NCBI GenBank assembly: GCA_016938095.1
Contig: JAFGVG010000125.1
Span: forward strand, 1-15,524
Source of the DNA: Bacteroidales bacterium
Lineage (GTDB): Bacteria; Bacteroidota; Bacteroidia; Bacteroidales; UBA10428
Length of the DNA: 15,524 nt
Direction: 5' to 3'
A model generated the notes under the pieces. It saw only the letters and a program-made list of their open reading frames with translations. It was not told the DNA's origin and searched no databases. The translations under genes and the position numbers were made by a program. This document shows positions 9,201-15,524 of the stretch, piece after piece. How positions within the stretch are numbered: position 1 is the first letter of the stretch; each line of letters opens with the position of its first letter.

Positions 9201-9457
9201 AAAGCATCAGGCCTTTCCTTTTTGATAATTTCGGTCAGGGCATATTCATTTAATGGCTCAATATAAGTAATGTCAGCTGTTGCCGGATCAGTCATGATGG
9301 TAGCCGGATTGGAGTTAACCAGCACAATTTTATAACCCAATGCTCGCAGCGCTTTGCATGCCTGAGTCCCTGAATAATCAAATTCACAAGCCTGTCCAAT
9401 TACAATCGGACCCGAGCCGATGATCATTACCTTATTAATATCCTTAATTTTAGCCAT
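6254..9457 (-). CDS. carB: Carbamoyl-phosphate synthase, large subunit
   Basis: CarB makes carbamoyl phosphate from bicarbonate, two ATP and ammonia channelled from the glutaminase subunit CarA, feeding arginine and pyrimidine synthesis in the cytoplasm. The 1067 aa match the usual ~1070. The two homologous ATP-grasp halves are plain: the first begins with the GSGPIVIGQACEFDYSGTQA motif and carries NSNPATIMTDP; the second begins near residue 555 with GGGPNRIGQGIEFDYCC and carries NCNPETVSTDYD. The C-terminal ~135 residues form the MGS-like allosteric domain, with ATGGT, KKIYEGRP and INTPAG matching the region where E. coli CarB binds UMP/IMP. The ATG at 9457 has no Shine-Dalgarno but a good -7 element upstream. 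carA is not adjacent on the upstream side, where a divergent ABC gene lies. The sensor kinase gene begins 152 bases downstream on the same strand. Confidence 0.99.
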   Translation of the reverse strand: MAKIKDINKVMIIGSGPIVIGQACEFDYSGTQACKALRALGYKIVLVNSNPATIMTDPATADITYIEPLNEYALTEIIKKERPDALLPNLGGQTGLNLSLLLSKKGILDKYNVRIIGVNIDAIERGEDRVAFKETMNRLGIEMPLSTAVNTLEDAEKVAENMNYPVVIRPAYTMGGTGGGLVYNVEELRTVVSRGLSASIVNQVLVEESVLGWEELELEVVRDAKNNMITVCFIENVDAMGVHTGDSFCTAPMMTISTTLQQRLQKYAYDIVEAIEVIGGTNVQFAHDPITDRVVVIEINPRTSRSSALASKATGFPIAYVSALLAGGLTLDEIPYWRCGTLDKYEPWGDYVVVKFARWAFEKFDGLEDKLGTQMQAVGEVMSIGKNYKEALQKAIRSLEIGRSGLGFAKDFNKKSLHDLMVMLGHPSSERQFIMYEALRKGADVRELSAKTYIKEWFIVQMKELVDLEERLLSYKGKDLPDDLFQQAKKDGFSDKYLARLLDMPEKAIREKRLLSGIDEAWEPVPVSGVDNAAYYYSTYNAPNKVEASSRKKIMVLGGGPNRIGQGIEFDYCCVHAAFAIRDAGYESIMVNCNPETVSTDYDTSDKLYFEPLTAEDVLSIYHHEKPEGVIVQFGGQTPLNLARELAEAGVRILGTTPETIDLAEDRDRFRHVMEKLEIPQPESGMASTLDEALTIAARIGYPLMVRPSYVLGGRAMKIVLDEEMLAQYVKAAVDVSPDRPLLIDKFLEDAIEAEADALSDGHDAFVPVVMQHIEYAGIHSGDSACVIPPVVIPEKHIQTIKEYTRKIAVELRVVGLMNIQYAIYEDKVYILEANPRASRTVPLVSKVCNVSMATIATQLVLGKKLASFNLKENKLSHYGVKEAVFPFNMFPDVDPLLGPEMRSTGEVLGLADTYGMAFFKSQEATQTSLPIEGTVLITIADRDKERIVEVARNFSEMQFRILATGGTLKFLQQHGIEAYPIKKIYEGRPNIVDAIKNGDINLVINTPAGKMSEYDDSYIRKTAIKYKILYITTTSAALAATRGIRERRNGEYKVKSLQDYHAGITN

Positions 9458-9491
9458 CGTATGATCGTTACAGATTTTTAAAGTTTCTGTA

Positions 9492-9499
9492 CAAATATA
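9492..9499 (-). promoter_or_regulatory. Candidate carB promoter -7 element (TATATTTG on the minus strand)
   Basis: On the minus strand the bases read TATATTTG, a full match to the Bacteroidota TAnnTTTG consensus. It sits 34 bases upstream of the carB ATG, giving a predicted leader of about 28 bases. The -33 region is AT-rich (ATATTTTATG) but lacks an exact TTTG at the ideal spacing. This is the best promoter match in the window. Confidence 0.5.
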
Positions 9500-9618
9500 C
9501 CTTGGTAGTGCATAAAATATTCCTGATTGTTAGAAAAAAATAATAAATACATTCCGGAAGGAAGTCAGTATTTCGCCTTAAGAAGCCTGAAGGGTTTTCA
9601 AAGGTGCAAGTTTTATTG

Positions 9619-9626
9619 TTTCTTTG
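9619..9626 (+). promoter_or_regulatory. Weak -7-like element upstream of the ABC exporter operon
   Basis: TTTCTTTG differs from TAnnTTTG at one defined position and lies 20 bases before the ATG at 9647. That would place the transcription start about 14 bases ahead of the gene. It is the only reasonable candidate in the 189-base divergent gap on the plus strand, but the match is modest and no -33 element is evident. Confidence 0.2.
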
Positions 9627-9646
9627 TAAGCTCACCAGTAAAAATA

Positions 9647-11401
9647 ATGAACGGAGAATCTGTAAATCGGTCAACAGCGGGCTCCGGAAAAACCCCGGTA
9701 GTGCATTTACTCAGGCCTTATAAGGGACTGATCAGCCTGTTGGTGTTTTTCACCTTGCTGGGTAATGGACTCAACCTTATCATTCCGCTCATCATTTCCG
9801 ATGCCATTGACCATGTTGGCAATAATACCACGAGCTATGCAACTGTTGTATACCGGTTCATCGCAACATCCTTTTTTATAATGATATTCAGCTATATACA
9901 AAATGCAGTGCAAACCTATACATCGGAAAAAGTAGCCAGTGACATTCGTTTACGTCTTTCAGAAAAAGTCTCCCGGCAATCGTATATTTACCTGTTGCGG
10001 TCAAATCCTTCGCGGTTACTGACCATTCTCACCTCAGATGTTGATTCAATCAAAACATTTGTATCGCACGCGGTTTCTTCCATTGTATCGTCAATTTTCC
10101 TGCTTATCGGGGCCACAGCAATGTTGTTGCTGATTAACTGGAAACTGGCACTGGCCATACTTACCATAGTACCCATTGTAGGCAGTGCCTTTTACTTTAT
10201 GCTCCGCAAGGTAAGGGTGCTTTTCAAAAGGAGCAGGGAGGTAATCGACTGGTTGAACAGGGTCATTAATGAAAGTATTCTGGGAGCAGCCCTTATCCGG
10301 ATTCTTAATTCGCAGATTCCCGAATACCGCAAATTTCTCGAAGCCAACACAACATCGCGCAATCTGGGCATTTCTATTCTTGGTCTTTTTGCCGCACTCA
10401 TTCCGTTTATTACCTTTGTCAGTAACCTGGCAATGCTCACTGTGCTGGCCTATGGCGGGCACCTGGTGATCAGCGGAAATATGACCATGGGTGACTTTGC
10501 CGCATTTAACACCTATATTGCCATTCTAATCTTTCCGATCATCATTATTGGTTTTATGAGCAACCTTATTGCACAAGCCAATGCATCGTACCAACGGGTG
10601 ATGGAGGTAACCGAAGCCCCTGATCCTATCGATAATGGTAAAATATCCGGCAAGGTTACCGGAAACATTGAAGTGCAAAATGTAACCGTTACTTTTGGGG
10701 AAAAGCCTGCCCTGCAGCAAATTAACCTTAATATTAGCCAGGGAACCAAAACAGCCATAATTGGTCCGACAGCAGCCGGTAAAACGCAGTTGTTATATCT
10801 GCTGGCCGGTTTAATTAAGCCCGATCATGGCGCAGTTCTATTCAATGGGGTAAATCTTGATTCGCTTGACAAAAAGGATTTTTACCGGCAGATGGGTATG
10901 GTTTTCCAGGACAGCGTTATTTTCAATCTCTCAATCCGTGAGAACATTGCTTTCAGTGAGGAGATACCGGAGGAAATACTGCAAAAAGCCATACAAACCG
11001 CAGAATTAAGTGAATTTATTGAAAGCCTTCCGGATAAACTCAATACTGTTATATCGGAAAGAGGCACCAGTCTTTCGGGCGGACAAAAGCAAAGAATAAT
11101 GCTTGCCAGGGCTTTGGCATTGAATCCGCGTATTCTGCTGCTTGACGATTTCACATCGAGAGTCGACAGCAGAACTGAGGAGCAGATATTGAAAAATATC
11201 AACCTTAATTATCCCGAAATGACATTGATTGCCGTATCGCAAAAAATAGAATCCATTGAACAGTATGAGCAAATCATTTTGCTGATGGAAAGTGAGATTA
11301 TTGCTTCAGGCACACATGCTTCATTGCTCAAAACCTGCCCCGAGTACATACAGATATATGATTCACAGCGCAGCACAAACCACTATGGCATACAAGCTTG
11401 A
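9647..11401 (+). CDS. ABC exporter half-transporter with degenerate catalytic site (heterodimer partner A)
   Basis: This 584-aa membrane-ABC fusion has six predicted helices in residues ~1-300, then a nucleotide-binding domain. The ATG at 9647 is chosen because it gives the usual half-transporter length; the frame extends to a TTG at 9527, but those 40 residues are not family-like. Walker A is GPTAAGKT (373-380, with Ala for the second Gly), the Q-loop FQDS is intact, and the signature LSGGQ (476-480) is canonical. Walker B is LLLDD, so the catalytic Glu position is Asp (D501). The H-loop His is replaced by Gln (Q532). The same Glu-to-Asp and His-to-Gln changes mark the non-catalytic partner of known heterodimeric exporters such as TM287/288. 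The gene overlaps the next transporter gene by 17 bases. The substrate (drug, lipid or peptide) cannot be read from the sequence. Confidence 0.95.
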   Translation: MNGESVNRSTAGSGKTPVVHLLRPYKGLISLLVFFTLLGNGLNLIIPLIISDAIDHVGNNTTSYATVVYRFIATSFFIMIFSYIQNAVQTYTSEKVASDIRLRLSEKVSRQSYIYLLRSNPSRLLTILTSDVDSIKTFVSHAVSSIVSSIFLLIGATAMLLLINWKLALAILTIVPIVGSAFYFMLRKVRVLFKRSREVIDWLNRVINESILGAALIRILNSQIPEYRKFLEANTTSRNLGISILGLFAALIPFITFVSNLAMLTVLAYGGHLVISGNMTMGDFAAFNTYIAILIFPIIIIGFMSNLIAQANASYQRVMEVTEAPDPIDNGKISGKVTGNIEVQNVTVTFGEKPALQQINLNISQGTKTAIIGPTAAGKTQLLYLLAGLIKPDHGAVLFNGVNLDSLDKKDFYRQMGMVFQDSVIFNLSIRENIAFSEEIPEEILQKAIQTAELSEFIESLPDKLNTVISERGTSLSGGQKQRIMLARALALNPRILLLDDFTSRVDSRTEEQILKNINLNYPEMTLIAVSQKIESIEQYEQIILLMESEIIASGTHASLLKTCPEYIQIYDSQRSTNHYGIQA

Positions 11402-13148
11402 TACAGGACCCAAAGAACTTAACGAACGCACAAAAACTTTTGCTGCGCTGCAAAGGTTGTTGCTGATCCTGTCGGGAGAAAAAAAACAGCTCGTACTTGC
11501 TTTTATTATTATTATCCTAAATGCTGTGGCCACCCTCTTTGCCCCGCTTTTAATAGGCCATACCATCGACACCTACATTCAGGCAAACCTTTACAAGGGT
11601 GTGCTTATTTGTGCTGTCATACTGCTCGGACTTTATGTTATTACACTGATCACCGGGTATTTGCAGACAAAACTGGTAGGCACCGTAGGGCAACACGTAC
11701 TGTTTAACCTGAGGAATAACATTTTCAATAAGCTACAGGAACTGCCCATAGCCTTTTTCAATGAAAACAAAGCAGGCGATTTGATTTCCAGGATCAATAA
11801 TGACACCGAAAAGATCAACCAGTTTTTCTCACAATTTCTTGTACAATTCATTGCCAGCATTGTTATCATGACGGGTGCGGCAGTATTTCTGCTCTCAGTC
11901 AACCTGCCCCTTGGTTCGGCCGCACTTGCACCTGCCATTGTATTACTGGCTTTCAGCAAATTTATAACACCCTGGGTACGCAGGCTTAATGCAAATGCAC
12001 TGGCCACCAACGGAAAGCTAAGTGCAGAAATCCAGGAAAGCCTGACCAATTTTAAAGTCATTATAGCCTTTAACCGTCGCGACTTTTTCAGGGACCGCTT
12101 TGCCGAGGTCAACCATAAAAACTATGCAACTGCGCTGAAAGCCGGCCTGGCCAATAACTTATTCATCCCTGTTTACGGTTTCTTTGCACATACAGGGCAG
12201 CTGATTGTACTGGTATTTGGTATTTATCTGATTTCCAAAGGCAGTTTCACACTGGGTTTGCTGATCAGTTTCCTGGCTTATATCAACAATTTTTACAACC
12301 CGTTGAGGCAGTTGGCAGCGCTGTGGAGCAACTTTCAGATCGCACTGGCTGCGTGGGACAGAATTTCACAGATACTGGTTATGGAAACCAACCTGAAGAA
12401 AACGGACGAAGTTCACCAGTCCGAAAGCAAAACAGCCATTGCCTTCGAAAACGTTTCATTCAGCTACGAGCCGGGCAAGGTCATTCTTAATCAGGTAAGT
12501 TTTACGCTTGACCAGGGAAAAACTTATGCTTTTGTCGGTCCCACAGGCGGCGGAAAAACAACAACTGCCTCACTTATTGCCCGTCTTTACGACCCCATAG
12601 GGGGCAGGGTGCTGTTAAACGGCAGGGACATACGCTCGTATACCCCTGCAACATTGGCTGAAAAAATAGGGTTCATTCTTCAGGATCCCTTTCTATTCAC
12701 CGGAACAATTATGGAGAACATTCTTTATGGAAATGCATCCATAGCGCATTATTCGCATGCACAATTGATTGAACTGCTTGTTCAACGTGGTTTGGATAGT
12801 CTGCTTAGCCGGTTTGACAAGGGTCTTGATACCCCGGTAAGTCATTCAGGTGAAACCATGAGCCTGGGACAAAAGCAACTCGTTGCCTTTATGCGGGCTG
12901 TTTTAAGGGATCCGGAAATACTTATTCTGGATGAAGCCACGGCCAATATCGATACCATTACAGAGAAACAACTGGAACTTATTTTAGAAAGGCTTCCCGG
13001 AACCACTACCCGCATTATCATAGCACACCGTTTAAGCACCATTGAAAACGCAGATGAGATATTCTTTGTCAATACCACTGGCATTATTAAAGCCGGGAGT
13101 ATGGAGAACGCCATACATTTGTTAATGCATGGCGTGCACGAGCGCTAA
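11385..13148 (+). CDS. ABC exporter half-transporter with intact catalytic site (heterodimer partner B)
   Basis: This 587-aa half-transporter has a transmembrane domain (~1-320) followed by a nucleotide-binding domain. The start chosen is the ATG at 11385, which overlaps the previous gene by 17 bases; an in-frame ATG at 11358 is possible. Walker A GPTGGGKT (385-392), the Q-loop LQDP, Walker B LILDE with catalytic E517, the D-loop ANID and H-loop H548 (IAHRLS) are all canonical. The ABC signature, however, is MSLGQ (492-496) instead of LSGGQ. In a heterodimer this weak signature would face the degenerate site of the upstream partner, while the partner's perfect LSGGQ completes the active site here. 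Overlap suggests translational coupling and equal dosage. The cargo is unknown. Confidence 0.95.
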   Translation: MAYKLDTGPKELNERTKTFAALQRLLLILSGEKKQLVLAFIIIILNAVATLFAPLLIGHTIDTYIQANLYKGVLICAVILLGLYVITLITGYLQTKLVGTVGQHVLFNLRNNIFNKLQELPIAFFNENKAGDLISRINNDTEKINQFFSQFLVQFIASIVIMTGAAVFLLSVNLPLGSAALAPAIVLLAFSKFITPWVRRLNANALATNGKLSAEIQESLTNFKVIIAFNRRDFFRDRFAEVNHKNYATALKAGLANNLFIPVYGFFAHTGQLIVLVFGIYLISKGSFTLGLLISFLAYINNFYNPLRQLAALWSNFQIALAAWDRISQILVMETNLKKTDEVHQSESKTAIAFENVSFSYEPGKVILNQVSFTLDQGKTYAFVGPTGGGKTTTASLIARLYDPIGGRVLLNGRDIRSYTPATLAEKIGFILQDPFLFTGTIMENILYGNASIAHYSHAQLIELLVQRGLDSLLSRFDKGLDTPVSHSGETMSLGQKQLVAFMRAVLRDPEILILDEATANIDTITEKQLELILERLPGTTTRIIIAHRLSTIENADEIFFVNTTGIIKAGSMENAIHLLMHGVHER

Positions 13149-13155
13149 AAATGTT

Positions 13156-13163
13156 TATCTTTA
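13156..13163 (+). promoter_or_regulatory. Weak -7-like element ahead of the permease gene
   Basis: TATCTTTA matches TAnnTTTG except for the last base and lies 55 bases before the permease ATG, within the 69-base gap after the ABC genes. It could give the permease-RidA-PLP-enzyme genes their own promoter. Without it, read-through from the ABC operon would be expected. No -33 element is visible. Confidence 0.2.
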
Positions 13164-13217
13164 TTGCATCAACCCTGCTATTGTCCTCTTCCAGCCCATT
13201 AACGAAAAAAAAATGCC

Positions 13218-14534
13218 ATGCCCCTTATCATTCTTATTGCAGGTATTGTTTTGCTGATTTTGCTGATCACTGTTGTCAAACTCGATACCTTTGTTTCGTT
13301 TGTGCTGATATCACTGGCTGTCGGACTGGCCGAGGGCATGGAACCTACAACATTGGTTAAGGCAGTGGAAACGGGAATTGGCAGCACACTGGGTTCACTG
13401 GTTATGATACTTGGCTTTGGTGCTATGCTGGGCAAACTGGTAGCCGAAAGTGGTGCTGCCCAAAGAATATCTTCGGTGCTGATAAAGCATTTCGGACAAA
13501 AGAAAATACAATGGGCCATGGTGCTAACAGGCTTTATTGTTGGGATACCTATGTTTTACAGTGTAGGTTTTGTGATTGTCATCCCGCTCATATTCACCAT
13601 TGCCGCCGCATCGGGCTTACCCCTGCTGTATGTGGGTGTTCCCATGATAGCATCTTTGTCCGTTACTCATGGTTTTCTGCCTCCCCATCCTTCCCCTTCG
13701 GCTATTTCGGTTATGTTTAACGCCGATATTGGTAAAGTACTGCTTTATGGACTGGTTATAGCCGTTCCGGCCATTGTTATTGCCGGTCCGTTTTTTGCCC
13801 GTACGTTAAAAAAAATCCCTGCCAGCCCACTTCAGGAATTTGTGAATCCCAGGGTTCTGACCGACAATGAAATGCCAGGCATGGCAGCAAGCGTGCTTAC
13901 AGCCCTGTTGCCGGTGATACTCATACTTGCCGCAACGGTAACTGATTTAGCCCGTTGGGGTGACACCTTAGTCGGTCGTTTCTTTGCTTTTATTGGCATC
14001 CCACCAGTGGCCATGCTCATTTCTGTGCTGGTAGCCATGTACACCCTGGGAATTTCGAGAGGAAAAAGCATGAAAGAAATCACAGGCATGATTGCCAAAT
14101 CAGTTACCGGCATCACTTCAGTATTGCTAATCATTGCCGGGGCCGGTATTTTAAAGGAAGTTCTTACCCAAAGCGGCGTAAGCGATTACATTGCCGGAAT
14201 GATGCGTAATTCCACCCTATCACCTTTATTGCTGGGTTGGCTGATTGCTGCCGTTTTACGTATTTCAGTAGGATCCGCAACCGTCTCGGCATTAACCGCA
14301 GCAGGCATTGTTCTTCCTTTTGTAACAAGCGGAGCGGTGAACCCCGAACTGATGGTTTTATCCATAGGCGCCGGAAGCCTTGTGCTTTCCCAGGTTAATG
14401 ATGTGGGTTTCTGGCTGTACAAAGAGTATTTTAACCTGGGAGTTAAGGACACCCTGAAATCGTGGACAGTTATGGAAACCATTATTGGCGTAACTGGTCT
14501 GGCCGGAGTATTCATCATCAATTCAATTTTATAA
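13218..14534 (+). CDS. GntP-family permease (gluconate / D-serine DsdX-type proton symporter)
   Basis: This 438-aa inner-membrane transporter is hydrophobic throughout, with about 12 predicted helices. Family motifs are the ETGIGSTLGSLVMILGFGAM segment followed by LGKLVAESGAA (roughly 52-81), the GIPMFYSVGFV segment, and HGFLPPHPSPSA at 151-162. In the GntP relatives I remember, the last motif reads HPGP, so the Ser here is a small variation. The family moves small hydroxy acids by proton symport; its members include gluconate transporters and the D-serine permease DsdX. The start is ATG 13218, just after an A-run, with no Shine-Dalgarno. Another ATG at 13213 is out of frame. The stop is 2 bases before the RidA-family gene and a PLP enzyme follows, so I favour a D-amino acid or related hydroxy acid over gluconate. 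The substrate is inference only. Confidence 0.95.
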   Translation: MPLIILIAGIVLLILLITVVKLDTFVSFVLISLAVGLAEGMEPTTLVKAVETGIGSTLGSLVMILGFGAMLGKLVAESGAAQRISSVLIKHFGQKKIQWAMVLTGFIVGIPMFYSVGFVIVIPLIFTIAAASGLPLLYVGVPMIASLSVTHGFLPPHPSPSAISVMFNADIGKVLLYGLVIAVPAIVIAGPFFARTLKKIPASPLQEFVNPRVLTDNEMPGMAASVLTALLPVILILAATVTDLARWGDTLVGRFFAFIGIPPVAMLISVLVAMYTLGISRGKSMKEITGMIAKSVTGITSVLLIIAGAGILKEVLTQSGVSDYIAGMMRNSTLSPLLLGWLIAAVLRISVGSATVSALTAAGIVLPFVTSGAVNPELMVLSIGAGSLVLSQVNDVGFWLYKEYFNLGVKDTLKSWTVMETIIGVTGLAGVFIINSIL

Positions 14535-14536
14535 AT

Positions 14537-15001
14537 ATGAAAACAAATCCTGAAGCAAAAATTGCTGAATTAAACCTGCAGCTGCCACCGGCTCCCAAAC
14601 CTGTCGGCGTTTATAAACCGGTTCTGATCATCGATAAAACGCTTTATGTTTCAGGCCAGGGGCCTATGCGAAACGACGGCACCCTTATTACCGGAAGGTT
14701 GGGTGAAAATATGAACCTTGAGGAAGGAAAACTTGCCGCACGACAGGTTGGCCTAACTATGATGTCCACCCTCAAAAGTCAAATCGGAGATCTGAATAAG
14801 ATTAAACGAATTGTCAAGGTGCTGGGCATGGTAAACAGTACACCTGAGTTCGGACAACATCCGGGTGTTATCAACGGATTTAGTGAACTGATGGCTGAGG
14901 TTTTCGGCGAAAACGACGGAATTGGTGTCAGAAGCGCCATTGGAGCTTTCTTACCCATGAACATTGCGGTTGAGGTAGAAGCTGCTTTTGAATTATACTG
15001 A
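14537..15001 (+). CDS. RidA/YjgF-YER057c-UK114 family protein (likely enamine/imine deaminase)
   Basis: This 154-aa protein is longer than E. coli RidA (about 128 aa) because of an N-terminal extension (MKTNPEAKIAELNLQLPPAP). That suggests the RidA subgroup typified by cd02199. RidA proteins are cytoplasmic trimers that hydrolyse reactive 2-aminoacrylate and related imines to keto acids, protecting PLP enzymes. Core motifs are visible: LYVSGQGP near the start of the fold, the RIVKVLGMVNSTPEF strand-turn, and GVRSAIGAF...LPMNIAVEVEA. R132 corresponds to the Arg that binds the substrate carboxylate in RidA, and E146 aligns with the conserved acidic residue. The start is ATG 14537, 2 bases after the permease stop; an upstream in-frame GTG at 14462 would lie inside the permease gene. 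It sits directly before a PLP enzyme that could make its substrate. Confidence 0.94.
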   Translation: MKTNPEAKIAELNLQLPPAPKPVGVYKPVLIIDKTLYVSGQGPMRNDGTLITGRLGENMNLEEGKLAARQVGLTMMSTLKSQIGDLNKIKRIVKVLGMVNSTPEFGQHPGVINGFSELMAEVFGENDGIGVRSAIGAFLPMNIAVEVEAAFELY

Positions 15002-15005
15002 TACC

Positions 15006-15524
15006 ATGCAACAATGGTTCACGGCGAATAATTTGGCGGAGATTCCCAGTCCGGCACTGTTGGTTTATCCTGACCGTATAAGGGAGAATATCCGCAGGAT
15101 GATTACCATAGCGGGAAGTCCTGAAAAACTGCGACCTCATGTGAAAACCCACAAGATGTCGGAGATTGTGCGATTGCAGGTTAAGGAGGGCATCACCCGC
15201 TTCAAATGTTCAACAATCATTGAGGCAGGTATGGTCGCAGACGCCGGAGGAAAGGATATATTGCTTGCCATGCAGCCGGTTGGAATTCAAATTGACCGGT
15301 TCTTTCAGCTTAAGAAGAAATATGCGGGCGTTAACTTCTCAGCAATAGTTGATGATTTTGAGATATTCAGTAAACTAGCTTCAAAGGCACTGGAAGAAAA
15401 AACCCGGGTCAACTTATGGGTTGATATTAACAATGGCATGGACCGGACAGGCATCAAACCGGGCCATGATGCACTCAGACTATACCATGAAATTGCAAAT
15501 CATCCCCATTGCACTTTGCGCGGA
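15006..15524 (+). CDS. PLP-dependent D-threonine aldolase / D-serine dehydratase-like enzyme, 3' truncated by the window edge
   Basis: The frame is open from ATG 15006 to the last base: 173 codons of a protein that normally has about 360-380. The family has a fold-type III alanine-racemase-like barrel followed by a zinc-binding C-terminal domain, which is beyond the window. The diagnostic motif RPHVKTHK is present, and K47 is the expected PLP Schiff-base lysine, close to its position in eukaryotic zinc-dependent D-serine dehydratase. Other fold landmarks are TIIEAGMVADAGGKDILLA, the VDDFE strand and the VNLWVDINNGMDRTGI segment. Members either cleave D-threonine or other D-3-hydroxy-amino acids to glycine plus aldehyde, or deaminate D-serine to pyruvate and ammonia. 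The visible half cannot separate these. The start is 4 bases after the RidA-family stop; the adjacent RidA slightly favours the dehydratase reaction, which releases 2-aminoacrylate. Confidence 0.92.
   Translation, partial: MQQWFTANNLAEIPSPALLVYPDRIRENIRRMITIAGSPEKLRPHVKTHKMSEIVRLQVKEGITRFKCSTIIEAGMVADAGGKDILLAMQPVGIQIDRFFQLKKKYAGVNFSAIVDDFEIFSKLASKALEEKTRVNLWVDINNGMDRTGIKPGHDALRLYHEIANHPHCTLRG

Noticed and set aside
9527..9646. Extended start of the first ABC gene at TTG 9527
   Set aside because: The added 40 residues are not transporter-like, and the region overlaps the carB/ABC divergent promoter area. ATG 9647 gives a normal half-transporter length.
11292..11384. Extended start of the second ABC gene at 11292
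   Set aside because: It would overlap the first gene by over 100 bases with residues that fit no ABC N-terminus. ATG 11385 gives a standard length.
13151..13360. 69-codon plus-strand frame starting between the ABC and permease genes
   Set aside because: It overlaps the start of the permease in another frame, has no family resemblance, and is explained by the permease reading frame.
14462..14536. GTG start at 14462 for the RidA-family gene
   Set aside because: It lies inside the permease coding region. The ATG at 14537 directly follows the permease stop and suits the family length.
1..15524. Mobile elements, CRISPR arrays, tRNA/rRNA genes, riboswitches
   Set aside because: I looked on both strands for transposase or integrase motifs, regularly spaced repeats, tRNA-like ends and known leader structures, and saw none I could support.

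Overview
The window looks like chromosomal DNA of a member of the Bacteroidota, most likely a free-living Bacteroidales/Marinilabiliales-type bacterium. The evidence is a very large hybrid sensor kinase with a periplasmic two-propeller plus Y_Y_Y architecture, start codons almost without Shine-Dalgarno sequences, TAnnTTTG-like -7 elements, and moderate GC with AT-rich gaps. No tRNA, rRNA, insertion sequence, integrase or CRISPR array is visible. Gene density is high and no gene-free stretch exceeds about 210 bases.

Layout, left to right. (1) The 3' part of a LemA-family gene is followed after 6 bases by an HtpX-like M48 membrane metalloprotease (plus strand). (2) After a 206-base AT-rich gap lies a 185-aa protein of uncertain function (plus), perhaps of the H-NOX/V4R/DUF2378 sensor fold. 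It meets, tail to tail with no intervening base, (3) a 1294-aa hybrid histidine kinase with a response-regulator receiver but no DNA-binding output domain (minus). (4) Upstream of the kinase on the minus strand is carB, the large subunit of carbamoyl-phosphate synthase; carA is not in the window. (5) Divergent from carB, two overlapping genes encode the halves of an ABC exporter. Their nucleotide-binding sites carry complementary substitutions that predict an obligate heterodimer. (6) Then come a GntP/DsdX-family permease, a RidA-family protein and the N-terminal half of a PLP-dependent D-threonine aldolase/D-serine dehydratase-like enzyme. They are separated by only 2 and 4 bases and run off the right edge.

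Functional reading. The right-hand cassette makes sense as uptake of a small hydroxy acid or D-amino acid, PLP-dependent cleavage or deamination, and RidA-mediated removal of the reactive enamine/imine product. D-serine is the attractive but unproven candidate substrate. The ABC pair is a textbook asymmetric exporter with unknown cargo. LemA plus M48 protease is a familiar envelope-associated pair. The kinase lacks an output domain, so it must signal through a partner encoded elsewhere or through protein contacts. The convergent 185-aa protein is the most enigmatic neighbour. I see no clearly new multi-gene system; the best leads are the kinase/185-aa pair and the permease-RidA-PLP-enzyme cassette.
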